Shown here one piece after another: positions 24,133 to 34,998 of a stretch of 53,671 nucleotides of DNA; within the stretch, counting starts at the first letter, position 1; each line of letters starts with the position of its first letter. The notes under the pieces were generated by a model. The model was not told the DNA's origin. It searched no databases and was given only the letters and a program-made list of their open reading frames with translations. The position numbers and the translations under genes are program-made. The stretch is from Gemmatimonas sp. Its GTDB lineage: Bacteria > Gemmatimonadota > Gemmatimonadetes > Gemmatimonadales > Gemmatimonadaceae. The stretch lies in assembly GCF_021298855.1 (NCBI RefSeq), contig NZ_JAJTHI010000072.1, forward strand, positions 1 through 53,671, in the 5' to 3' direction.

Positions 24133-25245
24133 CTACCCACCGCGCAGGCCGCGCGCCTCCAGCGCCGCGAGCCGCGCCTCGCGATAGCGTGTCTGCCACA
24201 GCGCCAGCTTCGCGGCCACGTCATCCACGGTAATGCGTTCGACCCGCCCCTCGCGGTACGTCATGTCGATGGGGTAGTCCTCACCCGGATCACCGTACGC
24301 GTCGATCATGAGATCGTGCGCGTAGTCGTACGGGCCCACCCGCTTGGGGTTGGTATACCCGAGCAGTGACACGACCGGCGTGCGCAGCGCCACGGCAAGG
24401 TGCAGCGGACCGGTGTCGGGTGACAACGCCACCGCAGCGCCATCCAGGATGGCCGCCAGCCGGCGCAGGCCACTGCCCAAGGCCGAGTGCGCCATGGGGG
24501 CCTCGCGCAGGATCACCGCTTCCGCCGCCACCTCGCGCGGCGACCGCCCGCCCACCAGCACGGGCTGGAGCCCATATTCATGCCACAGCAGGCGGCACAC
24601 CGCCGCCCATCGATCGGGCATCCAGTCCTTGGCGGGCTTGCTGGTGGCCACCACAATGGGCGCAAGGGGGCGGTCGAACCGCGAGAGGAACTCGCGCTGC
24701 CAGCGCTGCTCTTCCTCGTTCCACGGGCCGAGCGTCCACGACGGTGTGCCGTGCGGAACGCCCAGCGCGTCGAGAAACTCGAAGTACTGCCCCTGCACAT
24801 GCTGGCCGGCATGTGGCGCGATGCGGTGCGTGGTGAAGAGCCAGTTGGCATCTCGCGCCCGTGCCCGATCGAAGCCCAGCTTGACCGGGGCGCGCGTGAA
24901 GCCGGTAATCAGCCCCGCCTTGAAGTACACCTGCAGCGCCAGGACCACGTCGAATGCGCGGGTCGCCAGGGCCGCGCGCGTCTCGAGAAACGCCCGCCAC
25001 CCGCGCGATCGGTCGAAGAGCACGATGTCATCCACCAGCGGGTGCCCGCGCACGAGCGTGGCCGGACCGGGCTGCAGGACCCAGGTGATGCGCGCCTGAG
25101 GCGCATGTGCCTTGAGCGCGTGAATCACCGGCATCACGTGCACGGCGTCGCCGACGGCGCTCATCATCACGATGCCGATGCGGTCGAGCCGTACCGGAGG
25201 GAGCGGGGGAGTGGTCGGCACGCCCGGCGTCTGGTGGGACGTCAC
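24133..25245 (-). CDS. glycosyltransferase family 9 (heptosyltransferase-like)
   Basis: A 370-residue GT-B enzyme. The N-terminal IGIVMMSAVGDAVHVMPVIHAL and the C-terminal donor-site block (AVALSPDTGPLHLAVALRTPVVSLLGYTNPKRVGPY) are hallmarks of ADP-heptose:LPS heptosyltransferases, which build the LPS inner core on the cytoplasmic face of the membrane. The start chosen is GTG 25245, which overlaps the stop of the kinase gene (GTGA); an ATG-like start at 25266 would overlap more. It is the last gene of the operon that starts with trpE. Sugar specificity is not readable. Confidence 0.88.
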   Translation of the reverse strand: MTSHQTPGVPTTPPLPPVRLDRIGIVMMSAVGDAVHVMPVIHALKAHAPQARITWVLQPGPATLVRGHPLVDDIVLFDRSRGWRAFLETRAALATRAFDVVLALQVYFKAGLITGFTRAPVKLGFDRARARDANWLFTTHRIAPHAGQHVQGQYFEFLDALGVPHGTPSWTLGPWNEEEQRWQREFLSRFDRPLAPIVVATSKPAKDWMPDRWAAVCRLLWHEYGLQPVLVGGRSPREVAAEAVILREAPMAHSALGSGLRRLAAILDGAAVALSPDTGPLHLAVALRTPVVSLLGYTNPKRVGPYDYAHDLMIDAYGDPGEDYPIDMTYREGRVERITVDDVAAKLALWQTRYREARLAALEARGLRGG

Positions 25246-26018
25246 GCCGCCTCCGCCGGCGTGCACGCGATCGCCGCCGCCGCAAACGCGGCAATGCGCT
25301 GCTCGGCCAGCTCACAGCCGAACTGCTGCTTCCACTTGCGCAGCGAGCGTACGAGTCGCGCCACGTTGCGCTCCATCGTTCGGCGCACGGACGTTGCGCC
25401 CAGCGTGACCACATCCACGTCAATCACCATCGCGCGAGCGGCACCCCCGGCCGGTGTTTCGAGCAGGATGTTCTTCACGTTGAGGTCGGGGTGCAGAACG
25501 CGGTGCCGGGCGAGCAGGGCAAGCAGATCGAGCGTCGCGGCGAGCGCCGCGTCGCAGTCGATGGCCGGAGCGAGACCGGCGAGGACCATGCCCAGGTCGG
25601 CGGTGTCGCGCACGTAGCGCGTCACCACATCGACCCGGGCCAGTCCCATGGCGGCATCGTACAGGGCGAAGCCGATGACCTCGGTGGTGGGAACGCCCAG
25701 CTCGCGCAGGCGGCGCGAATTCGCCATCTCCACGGGCGCGCGGGTCGGACGTCGGAACACGTCCCGGGTCAGCGGCGACAGGAGCCCCCCGTGCCACGCA
25801 TGCCGCACCACCACGCTGGGCCCCTCGGGGGGCAGCGGGGCCACATATACGGGGGCGCGTCCGCGCAATGCCCGCGGTTGCGGTTGGGACGCGGCCCACT
25901 CGTAAAGGGTGCCGTGCTGCTCGACGAGCGACACGAGTGGTGCCAGCCACGACGGCGCCGCGTGCACCGTGGCGCGCCGAGAGGGGATCACGCCAACCGC
26001 CGCGCTCTCCATGGTCAT
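25242..26018 (-). CDS. LPS-core kinase-like protein (KdkA/WaaP family)
   Basis: A 258-residue protein-kinase-fold enzyme of the LPS kinase group. VVVRHAWHGGLLSPLTRDVF near residue 70 matches the family's VLRH-(Y)RRGG block, LHPDLNVKNILL (175-186) is the catalytic loop with Asp178 and Asn183, and VIDVD (198-202) is the metal-binding DFG equivalent. It would phosphorylate Kdo or heptose of the LPS core. The ATG at 26018 overlaps the cyclase stop (ATGA), and its own stop overlaps the glycosyltransferase start. Position between a cyclase and a heptosyltransferase supports an envelope role. Confidence 0.86.
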   Translation of the reverse strand: MTMESAAVGVIPSRRATVHAAPSWLAPLVSLVEQHGTLYEWAASQPQPRALRGRAPVYVAPLPPEGPSVVVRHAWHGGLLSPLTRDVFRRPTRAPVEMANSRRLRELGVPTTEVIGFALYDAAMGLARVDVVTRYVRDTADLGMVLAGLAPAIDCDAALAATLDLLALLARHRVLHPDLNVKNILLETPAGGAARAMVIDVDVVTLGATSVRRTMERNVARLVRSLRKWKQQFGCELAEQRIAAFAAAAIACTPAEAA

Positions 26019-27598
26019 CGGGGGCACTCCACCTGCCAGACCGGGCTGTCGCTGCTGGTACGCCGGAGCACCCGGAGGTCGTCGCGCGAGCGGCAGTGCA
26101 CCGGCAGGATACGCGAGCGACTGACATGCTCCACGACGGTTTCGCTCACGAGCACCTCGTCGGCCTGGGCCAGGCGGCACAGCCGGCTCGCCACATTGAC
26201 CGTATCGCCAATGAGCGTGAACTCGAGGCGCCGGGGGGACCCGATGTTGCCCACGAAGGCGTCGCCATGATGGATGCCGATGCCGATGTGCAGTTCGGGG
26301 CGGCCTTCCTCGCGCCAGCGGGCATTCAGCGCCGCCAAGGCGCCCTGCATGTCGAATGCCGCCGCCACGGCGCCGTCGATATCGTCGTCCCGCGCCTCCG
26401 GCACGCCCCAATAGGCCATGATGGCATCGCCGATGAACTTGTCGAGCGCGCCGCCATGGCGGAACACGCATTCGACCATCACCGTGAAGTACTCGTTCAG
26501 CTGATTGGCCATCTGCATGGGCGGCAACGACTCCGCAATGGCGGTGAAGCCGCGGATGTCGGTGAACATGACCACGACGGGAAGCCGCGTGCCGCCGGGC
26601 TCCACCTGGTGGGTCGTGGCGGCGATCCGCTCGGCAATCTGCGGTGTGAAGTACCGCTCGAAATTCTCGCGCACCCGCGCGGCACGCGAGAGCTGTTCCG
26701 CGGCGGTTTCGCGCTCCACCGCCGCGGCGGCGATGGCGGCGAAGGCCACCAGCAGCGCCAGGTCGTCGTCATCGAACACCGCCCGGTCACGCAGGTGATC
26801 CACGTACAGCACGCCGAGCGTGGCCCGGTGTTCGCCAATGAGTGGCGCGGCCATCGCCGACTTCACCGACTGCTGCAGCACCGACTCGCCGGCCGTGCGC
26901 GCGTCGCTGGAGGCGTCGTTGGTCAGCAACGCCACCTGCCGCTCGGCGACACCGTGCGCAATCGCGCGCGGTACCGGCCGGGGAATCGCCCCGCGCCGAT
27001 CGCGGGACACCCGCGTCTCGAGTAGGCCATCGCTGGCCGACAGCAGAATGGCCACGCGGTCGGCATCGAAGGTGTCGAAGAGCTCCGAGGCGATGGCCTC
27101 GAGCAGCCCGTCGAGGTCACCGAAGGCTCCCAGGCGTTGCGCGATGCGCACCAGCTGCGTGAGCCGTTGTGTGGCCCGCTCGGTGCCTTCGGTATCGCGC
27201 GCCACGTCGGCCAGCGCCTGGTCCCGCGAGGGCACCACGCGCTCGCGGAGCAGCGTGGTGCCGGGGTCGGACGACGACACGGCCGGTGTCGCGCGGACCG
27301 GGGTGGGCGCGCCCTCCTCGAGCGTGAAGGCCACCGTGCCGAAGGCGATGCGATCGCCGGGACGCAACACCCCGCGCGTGATGCGGGCGTTGTTGATCCA
27401 GGTGCCGTTACGGGAGCCGAAATCGGTGACATGGACCAGCGGCTCACGCGCATCGACGCGCAGCTCGGCGTGCCGTCGTGACACGGCCGGGTCGAGAATG
27501 GGCAAATCGCTGACGGGGTCGCGCCCCACCACCAGCGCCTGACGCCCGGCGAGAGAAAACCGGCGGTCTCCCGCGACCGACTGCAGCACGAGGCGCAT
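26015..27598 (-). CDS. FHA-GAF-adenylate cyclase (class III)
   Basis: A 527-residue signalling protein with no membrane segment. The FHA phosphothreonine-binding domain is at about 20-95 (VVGRDPVSD, SRRHAEL, GSRNGTWIN). A GAF domain spans about 145-300. The class III cyclase domain is about 335-500: metal Asp347 and Asp391, adenine-selecting Lys387 and Thr461, and transition-state Asn468 and Arg472. All catalytic residues are present. The Lys/Thr pair is typical of class IIIb cyclases, several of which respond to bicarbonate. The ATG lies 2 nt after the trpE stop and the stop overlaps the kinase start. Confidence 0.93.
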   Translation of the reverse strand: MRLVLQSVAGDRRFSLAGRQALVVGRDPVSDLPILDPAVSRRHAELRVDAREPLVHVTDFGSRNGTWINNARITRGVLRPGDRIAFGTVAFTLEEGAPTPVRATPAVSSSDPGTTLLRERVVPSRDQALADVARDTEGTERATQRLTQLVRIAQRLGAFGDLDGLLEAIASELFDTFDADRVAILLSASDGLLETRVSRDRRGAIPRPVPRAIAHGVAERQVALLTNDASSDARTAGESVLQQSVKSAMAAPLIGEHRATLGVLYVDHLRDRAVFDDDDLALLVAFAAIAAAAVERETAAEQLSRAARVRENFERYFTPQIAERIAATTHQVEPGGTRLPVVVMFTDIRGFTAIAESLPPMQMANQLNEYFTVMVECVFRHGGALDKFIGDAIMAYWGVPEARDDDIDGAVAAAFDMQGALAALNARWREEGRPELHIGIGIHHGDAFVGNIGSPRRLEFTLIGDTVNVASRLCRLAQADEVLVSETVVEHVSRSRILPVHCRSRDDLRVLRRTSSDSPVWQVECPR

Positions 27599-27600
27599 GA

Positions 27601-29112
27601 TCAGGGCGGCGACGCCGCACGGGCGCGTCCGATGGCGGTGAGCATCGCGCGGGCCTTGTTCTCGGTCTCGTCCCACTCCTTCTCAGGCACGGAATCGTGC
27701 ACGATGCCGGCCCCCGCCTGCACCGACGCCACGCCGTCGGCGATCACGCAGGTGCGAATGGTGATGGCGAGGTCCATGCGCGTGTCGCCGGCGCCGATCA
27801 CCCCCAGGGCGCCGGCATAGGCGCCGCGCCGCTCCGGCTCGAGCTCGTCAATGATCTGCATGGCGCGCACCTTCGGCGCCCCGGTCATGGTGCCGGCCGG
27901 GAATACGGCGCGGAAGGCATCGAGCGCGCTCGCCCCGGGGGGAAGCTGCCCCTCCACCTGGCTCACGATGTGAAACACGTGCGAGTACTGCTCGATGACC
28001 ATGAGGTCGGTCACCTCCACCGTGCCGTAGCGCGCGAGGCGCCCCACATCGTTCCGCCCAAGGTCGACGAGCATCACGTGCTCGGCACGCTCCTTCTCGT
28101 CGTGCAGGAGTTCATCGGCGAGGGCGCGATCTTCCGCCTCGGTACGGCCACGTGGCCGCGTGCCGGCGATGGGGCGCACCGTGACCTTGCCATCGGCCAC
28201 GCGCACCATCATCTCCGGTGAACTGCCCACCAGTTCGAGCCCATCCAGCTGGAGGTGGAACATGTACGGGCTGGGGTTGAGCGCGCGCAGCGTGCGGTAC
28301 AGCGTGGTGGTGTCGAAGTCGAGGCGCACTTCCATGCGTCGCGCCAGCAACGCCTGGAAGACGTCGCCCGCGAGAATGTACTCCTTGATCCGGTCCACGT
28401 CGCGCAGGAAGTCGGCCCGCGCATAGGTGGAGCGCCCGACCGCCGGCAGGGCGTCCTCGTGCAGCGCCAGCGCCGGCAGTACCTCCGGTCCCTGCAGGCG
28501 AGCCGTGGTCTCCTCGAGCGTGTGCATCGCGCGCGCGTGCAATTGCGCCAGCTGCGCGTCGTTCGCACCGGCCGGGACGGGCACCGACACGATCACGCGT
28601 GCCTGGCCCCGCCAGTTGTCGATGACCACCAGCGCGTCCGTGAATACGAAGCAGGCATCGGGATACTCGAGTGCCCGGCGCGGCGCATGGGGCAGGTGCT
28701 CGATGTGCCGCACGGTGTCATAGCTGAAGAATCCGAACGCGCCGCTCCACAGTTCGCCAAGTTCGGGCGCGGCCACCGGGTTCATGGCGCGCACGATGTC
28801 CCGCAGGTCGCCCAGCGGATCGTCCGGCGAGCGGGCCCCATGCCAGCCCTGCTCGGCGCTCCAGTCGTGCACGATGCCATCCTTGAGGCGCCACGCCCCC
28901 CGCGGCTCCGTGCCCAGGTACGTGTAGCGTGACCACGCCTGACCGCGTGTCACGGCCGACTCGAGCAGGAACGCGAACGGGCCACGGCGCAGCTTCGCCA
29001 ACGCGGACACGGGCGTGCAGAGGTCGAGCAGGCAGTCGCGCCATACCGGCACGAGGCCACCAGCGGCCGTGCAGGCGGCGGCACGTGCACGGAAATCTTC
29101 AAAGGCGGTCAT
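27601..29112 (-). CDS. trpE: anthranilate synthase component I
   Basis: A 503-residue chorismate-utilising enzyme. The N-terminal tryptophan-binding motif LLES (in FAFLLESAVTRGQAWSRYTYLG) suggests feedback inhibition by tryptophan. The catalytic domain has YILAGDVFQALLARR, PSPYMFHLQLDG, the block RPIAGTRPRGRTEAEDRAL, VDLGRNDVGRLARYGTVEV, FPAGTMTGAPKVRAMQIIDELEP and the tail AGAGIVHDSVPEKEWDETENKARAM. PabB is the alternative, but LLES and the tail favour TrpE. No trpG is nearby. ATG 29112 is preferred to GTG 29118. It heads the four-gene operon. Confidence 0.93.
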   Translation of the reverse strand: MTAFEDFRARAAACTAAGGLVPVWRDCLLDLCTPVSALAKLRRGPFAFLLESAVTRGQAWSRYTYLGTEPRGAWRLKDGIVHDWSAEQGWHGARSPDDPLGDLRDIVRAMNPVAAPELGELWSGAFGFFSYDTVRHIEHLPHAPRRALEYPDACFVFTDALVVIDNWRGQARVIVSVPVPAGANDAQLAQLHARAMHTLEETTARLQGPEVLPALALHEDALPAVGRSTYARADFLRDVDRIKEYILAGDVFQALLARRMEVRLDFDTTTLYRTLRALNPSPYMFHLQLDGLELVGSSPEMMVRVADGKVTVRPIAGTRPRGRTEAEDRALADELLHDEKERAEHVMLVDLGRNDVGRLARYGTVEVTDLMVIEQYSHVFHIVSQVEGQLPPGASALDAFRAVFPAGTMTGAPKVRAMQIIDELEPERRGAYAGALGVIGAGDTRMDLAITIRTCVIADGVASVQAGAGIVHDSVPEKEWDETENKARAMLTAIGRARAASPP

Positions 29113-29158
29113 CGCCACAAAGTTCGCCGCGACGCTCGCCGTGGGGAAGCCGATCGCC

Positions 29159-29164
29159 TAGCAT
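29159..29164 (+). promoter_or_regulatory. -10-like hexamer upstream of the Nudix gene
   Basis: TAGCAT (within CTAGCATT, 29158-29165) ends 6 nt before the ATG at 29171, so the predicted transcription start falls on the start codon. No Shine-Dalgarno is present. The 58-nt divergent gap to trpE holds nothing else recognisable. Confidence 0.45.
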
Positions 29165-29170
29165 TCGCGC

Positions 29171-29698
29171 ATGGCAGAGAACACAACGCCGCGGGATGCA
29201 CTCCAGGATGCCCAGCCCGTGGGGACCCGCGTCGATGTGCGGGTGGTGGATGTGGTGGTCCTGACTCCTGCACCGGAGGGCAGCACCGATCAGTGGCGCG
29301 TGCTGGCCATGCGCCGCGCGGCCGGTACCCGCTGCACGGGGGCGTGGGAGATCGTGCACGGGCGCATCGAGCGAGGTGAGCGTCCCGCCGACGCGGCCCG
29401 CCGCGAGGTGCAGGAGGAGACCGGACGGTCACCCGCGCGGCTCTACAGCATTACCGTGAACCCCTTCTATCTGCATCCGTACGACAGCGTGCAGCTGGCG
29501 GTCGTGTTTGCCGCCGTGATGGAGCCGAACCAGCCGGTCGTACCCGGCGTCGAACACGACGCCTGGGAGTGGCTCACGCCAGCCGAGGCCCTCCAGCGGC
29601 TGGCCTGGCCACGGGAGCATCAGGCCGTGCAGTACACGCTGCACCTGCTGCGCCACGGCGATGCCGGGCCGGTGGAAGACGTGCTGCGGGTGCCGTAG
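29171..29698 (+). CDS. Nudix hydrolase
   Basis: A 175-residue Nudix protein. The Nudix box (G-x5-E-x7-REUxEExGU) is complete at about residues 64-86: GRIERGE, then RREVQEETGR. The preceding GAWEIVHG shows the usual substrate-side strand. The first 20 residues are polar and variable. The box predicts hydrolysis of a nucleoside diphosphate linked to X; the substrate is not predictable. It is transcribed alone, divergent from trpE and convergent with the lipoprotein gene, 13 nt away. Confidence 0.9.
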   Translation: MAENTTPRDALQDAQPVGTRVDVRVVDVVVLTPAPEGSTDQWRVLAMRRAAGTRCTGAWEIVHGRIERGERPADAARREVQEETGRSPARLYSITVNPFYLHPYDSVQLAVVFAAVMEPNQPVVPGVEHDAWEWLTPAEALQRLAWPREHQAVQYTLHLLRHGDAGPVEDVLRVP

Positions 29699-29711
29699 GC
29701 GCCGGAGGGGG

Positions 29712-30395
29712 TCAGCGCTTGGCCGCCGCCCGGGAGCGCACCAGCGCGCGCTCACGCTCCACCCGCTGCAGAATCGTGTTCCAGTCGGTCACGCTGGGCA
29801 CGCTTTCCAGTTGGGCCGTGACGGGCTGATTGAGATCGATCTGCCCGTCGAACACCAGCAGCGCCGACTGGACCTCGCGCTGCTTCAGTCGGTACTCGCC
29901 AAACCCCGGCGTGAGCGGCACGATGTCCAGCGGTCGGAAATCGCGACCGGTGTTGGAGATGATGAATTCCTGCGGGGAGAAGCGGGTCTCACCCTGCTCG
30001 AGCGCGAAAAAGCTCACGTACCAGATGGAATACGACGGGAGGCGATTGCGCTCCTTCACCGCCAGCAGCGCCTGCGCCTTGCTGGCCTGCAGCTCCCGCA
30101 GTGATCGGTAGGAATCGGGAGAGAGCAACCGGATGAATCGCTCGTCCAGCGGAATGGCGCGGATCTGCAGGCCGTTGGCCGGCGATGACTTGAGCGCGAT
30201 GTCGTCCTGCCGCAGGGTGCCGTACCCGGCAGGGACCCAGTTCGGATCAAGGGTGTCCCCGGGGACGCCCGCCTGACCTGCGGGTGGCACGCCGGTGGGC
30301 GGAACCTGCGCCGCCGCGGGCCCGGCACTCGCACAGGCCGACAGCGCCACGCACGCCAGCAGCGCGAGCGCCGGCTGCCGTACGAGGCGCGTCAT
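29712..30395 (-). CDS. predicted lipoprotein at the end of the clpX-lon-engB operon
   Basis: A 227-residue protein with a lipoprotein signal: short basic start, hydrophobic stretch and lipobox LSAC with Cys21. A Pro/Gly-rich linker follows, then a compact domain (about 60-215) with SPANGLQIRAIPLDERFIRLLSPDSYRSL and SLPSYSIWYVSFFALEQGETRF-like mixed strands. I do not recognise the family. The start ATG overlaps the engB stop (ATGA), so it is translationally coupled to a ribosome-assembly GTPase, an odd partner for an envelope lipoprotein. Confidence 0.8.
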   Translation of the reverse strand: MTRLVRQPALALLACVALSACASAGPAAAQVPPTGVPPAGQAGVPGDTLDPNWVPAGYGTLRQDDIALKSSPANGLQIRAIPLDERFIRLLSPDSYRSLRELQASKAQALLAVKERNRLPSYSIWYVSFFALEQGETRFSPQEFIISNTGRDFRPLDIVPLTPGFGEYRLKQREVQSALLVFDGQIDLNQPVTAQLESVPSVTDWNTILQRVERERALVRSRAAAKR

Positions 30396-31045
30396 GGCGC
30401 CTCCTTCCAGTGTGGCATGGCGAGCAAGGCCATGAGCGCGGACGCCAACTCGTCGCGCCCCTGTCCGGTCTGGGCACTGAAGGGCACGATCTGATCAGGA
30501 TCGAGCCCAAGCTGTCGCGCCAGCGCCTGCACGCGCGGTGCCACCTCGGCGCGCCGCAGCTTGTCCACCTTGGTCACGGCGAAGATGGTGGGCACCCCCA
30601 GCTCGGCCAGGAAGTCGAGCATGACCATGTCGTCGTCGGTGGGATCGTGGCGCACGTCGAGCAGTTGCACCACGCCCCACAGCTTCGGGCTGTCGGTCAG
30701 GTACCCTTCAATGAGCGGGCGCCATTCGGCCTTGCGCGCCTTGCTGATGCGCGCGTAGCCGTACCCCGGCAGGTCGGCCAGCACGAACTGCCGGTTCACG
30801 TCGAAGAAATGAATCTCGCGGGTGCGCCCCGGCGTGTTGCTCACGCGCGCGAACGCCTTGCGCTTCATGAGCCTGTTCAGCAGCGACGACTTGCCCACGT
30901 TGGAGCGCCCCACGAAGGCCACTTCGGGATACGAGGGATCCGGGCGCCAGCCGTCGCGCGTGGACATGGGCCCCAGGTATTCGAGGTGCCGGATCACCAG
31001 GGGATCGGCCGCTGCCCCCGTGGCGGGCGTCGCGTCCTCGCTCAT
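30392..31045 (-). CDS. engB: ribosome-biogenesis GTPase EngB/YsxC
   Basis: A 217-residue TrmE-Era-type GTPase needed for large-subunit assembly. G1 is [14 protein letters not shown], the G2 region is [12 protein letters not shown]3 is DLPGYG, G4 is TKVDKL, and the C-terminal [11 protein letters not shown] is G5. The length is typical. Its ATG overlaps the lon stop and its stop overlaps the lipoprotein start. The clpX-lon-engB order is conserved in many bacteria. Confidence 0.96.
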   Translation of the reverse strand: MSEDATPATGAAADPLVIRHLEYLGPMSTRDGWRPDPSYPEVAFVGRSNVGKSSLLNRLMKRKAFARVSNTPGRTREIHFFDVNRQFVLADLPGYGYARISKARKAEWRPLIEGYLTDSPKLWGVVQLLDVRHDPTDDDMVMLDFLAELGVPTIFAVTKVDKLRRAEVAPRVQALARQLGLDPDQIVPFSAQTGQGRDELASALMALLAMPHWKEAP

Positions 31046-33470
31046 GCCACGATCTCGTCGCCCGTCGCCATGATCACGCGCTCCTCGTGCAGGGCCGGGA
31101 CGTCCCCCCGCAGCGCGAGGGTGAGCACTTCATCCATGGACTTCACCGGGTGCCAGATGACGCCGTTGCGCACGTCCTCCGGCAGCTCCGCCAGATCCTT
31201 GCTGTTGCCGGCCGGCACGATCACATGCGCGATGCGGTGCCGGTGCGCGGCCACACCCTTCTCCCGCACCCCGCCAATGGGCAGGACCCGCCCGCGCAAC
31301 GTGATCTCGCCCGTCATGGCGACATCGCCACGTACGGGAATACCCGTGAGCGCGCTCGTAAGTGCCGTGGCCAGCGCGATGCCGGCCGACGGGCCGTCCT
31401 TGGGCGTGGCACCCGCCGGCAGATGCACGTGGATGTCACGCGTCCGATGGAAATCGGGGGAAAGGCCCAGCGCTCCCGCCCGCCCGCGCACAAAGCTCAG
31501 CGCCGCCGCGGCCGACTCCTTGATAACGTCACCCAGCGTGCCGGTGAGTTGCAAGCGGCCGCGGCCGGGCACCACGCTCACTTCGATCTCCAGCAGTTCG
31601 CCCCCCGTGCTCGTGTAGGCGAGGCCGCTGGCCACGCCCACCTGATCCCGAAGTTCCGGGTCGTCGTCGCCATGCTGCGGCGTGCCCAGCATCTCCCGCA
31701 GCTGCGCGGCGGTGATCTTCACCGTACCACGGCCGCTCCAGTCGCGACGCGCCAGCTTGCGGGAAAGACGGGCAATGCGGCGCTCGAGATCGCGCACCCC
31801 GGCTTCGCGAGTGTACTGCCGGATGATCGTCGGCAGCACGTCGTCGGCGAGCGCGACCCGTTCGGCGGGTACGCCATTCGCCACCAGCTGTTTCGGCACG
31901 AGAAACTGCTTCGCAATGGCGAGCTTCTCCTGCTCGAGGTAGCCGGGCAGGCGAATGATCTCCATGCGATCCCGCAGCGCCTCGGGAATGCTGGACAGCG
32001 AGTTCGCGGTGGTCACGAAGAGCACCTGCGACAGGTCGTAGTCCACCTCGAGGAAGTGATCGGTGAACGCGTGGTTCTGCTCCGGATCGAGCACCTCGAG
32101 CAGCGCCGCGGCCGGGTCACCGCGCCAGTCAGCGCCCAGCTTGTCGATTTCGTCCAGCAGGATGACCGGATTCACGCTCTCCGCGCGGCGCATGGCCTGC
32201 AGGATGCGCCCGGGCATGGACCCGATGTAGGTGCGACGATGCCCGCGGATCTCCGCCTCGTCGCGCACCCCGCCAAGGGCCATGCGCACGAACTTGCGGC
32301 CGAGCGCGTGGGCGATGGAACGCCCCAGGGACGTCTTGCCCACGCCGGGCGGCCCGACCAGGCACAGGATGGGTCCGGCCAGCTTCCCGACCCGCGCCAG
32401 CACGGCGATGTGGTCGAGGATGCGCTCCTTCACCTCGGTGAGACCATGGTGGTCTCCCTCGAGGGAGGCCTGCGCGAGCGCCAGGTCGGTCGTGTCGGCC
32501 GTGCGTGCCTCCCAGGGAAGCGCCAGGACCCAGTCGAGCCACCCGCGGGCCACGGCCGCATCGGGACTGGTCGGCGAGCTGCGCTTGAGCCGGCGCAACT
32601 CACGCTGCGCGCGCGCCGCCACGGCCTCGGGGAGCCCCCGTGCTGCCAGTTGCCGCGCCAGCTCCTCGAACTCGTCTCCCTCTTCCTGCCCGAGCTCCTT
32701 GTGAATGGCGCGGAGCTGCTCCTGAAGAAAGAACTCGCGCTGGTTCTGGAAGAGGGATCCCCGGACCTGCTCGTCGATCTTCCGCTCCAGCTTGAGCAAT
32801 TCGAGTTCGGCGCCCAGCATCTGCACCAGCTGTCCGGCCAGGTCGGCAAGACTGTTGGCCCCCAGCAGCGCCTGGCGCTGCTCAATGGGAATCTGCAGGT
32901 GGGCCGCCATGCCGAAGGCCATGCGTTCTTCGTCGTCGAGCCCCTGCAGGAGACCGATCACCTCGGGCGGCAAGCGGCGCTGCAGCCCTGCGTACTCCTC
33001 GAAGAGCGCCAGCGCGTGGCGAATGCGGGCGTGCGTGGTGTCACCGCCGGTCCGGCCGGTGCTCCGGCTCTTCTTGAGCGGCAGCGCCTCCACGCGTGCT
33101 TCGAGCATGGTGCCGGCCTTGAGCCCCCTGGTGCGGGTCATGGCCTTCACAGTGCCGAAGCGCGTCACCTTCACCCGTTCGAACCCGTCGACCAGGATGC
33201 GGGTGGTGCCGTTGGCCACGCGGGAGGCCTGCTGCACGCGTGCGCGCACGCCAATGCGGTACAGGTCGCTGCCCGCGGGCACGTTCACGTCGGCGTTGCG
33301 CTGGGTGACCAGCAGGATTTCCCGATTTCCCTCGAGCGCCGCGGTCACGGCCGCGAGCGAGGCGTCGCGCCCGATCAGGAGGGGCATGGCCACGTGGGGG
33401 AACAACACCACGTCGCGAAGCGGAAGGACCGGCAGCTTGGGGCCGCCGGTCCTCGAAGTGCGTTGCGTGC

Positions 33471-33474
<4 letters not shown>
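31042..33474 (-). CDS. lon: ATP-dependent protease Lon, probable CTG start
   Basis: An 810-residue Lon protease that degrades misfolded and regulatory proteins in the cytoplasm. The N-domain begins with the conserved [14 protein letters not shown]. The AAA+ domain has Walker [10 protein letters not shown] and Walker [12 protein letters not shown]. The protease domain has the Ser/Lys dyad Ser696 (KDGPSAG) and Lys739, 43 residues apart as in E. coli Lon. There is no in-frame ATG, GTG or TTG between the clpX C-terminus and this conserved start. CTG at 33474 overlaps the clpX stop as CTGA and has AAGGA just upstream, so it is taken as the start. Confidence 0.93.
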
Positions 33475-34733
<1,259 letters not shown>

Positions 34734-34998
34734 AACGATCCGGTACAGTGGGCAAGTCGGGGACGAAATCCCCGCCCGGCAAAGAAATGCAAGGCACGGC
34801 TGGACCACGCCGTACCGCTGGAAGAGTTAAACCCCTGAGACAGGCAGGGTCAAGCGAAACGCCGTGGTGGAGAGTGTCGGCACCCTCCCGCCAAATCCCA
34901 ACCGGCGCCAAGTTCCAGCAAACCCCGCCGGACCGCCGGTGGCTGGACCGTTTCCCCCGCTGATACCCCCGTCCCCGTCACAGGTACCCACCCGCCGC

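Noticed and set aside
34864..34998. Longer start for the DUF2306-like protein
   Set aside because: The added 45 residues are Pro/Asn-rich and unlike any signal or domain; conserved membrane sequence starts at MWPFEG.
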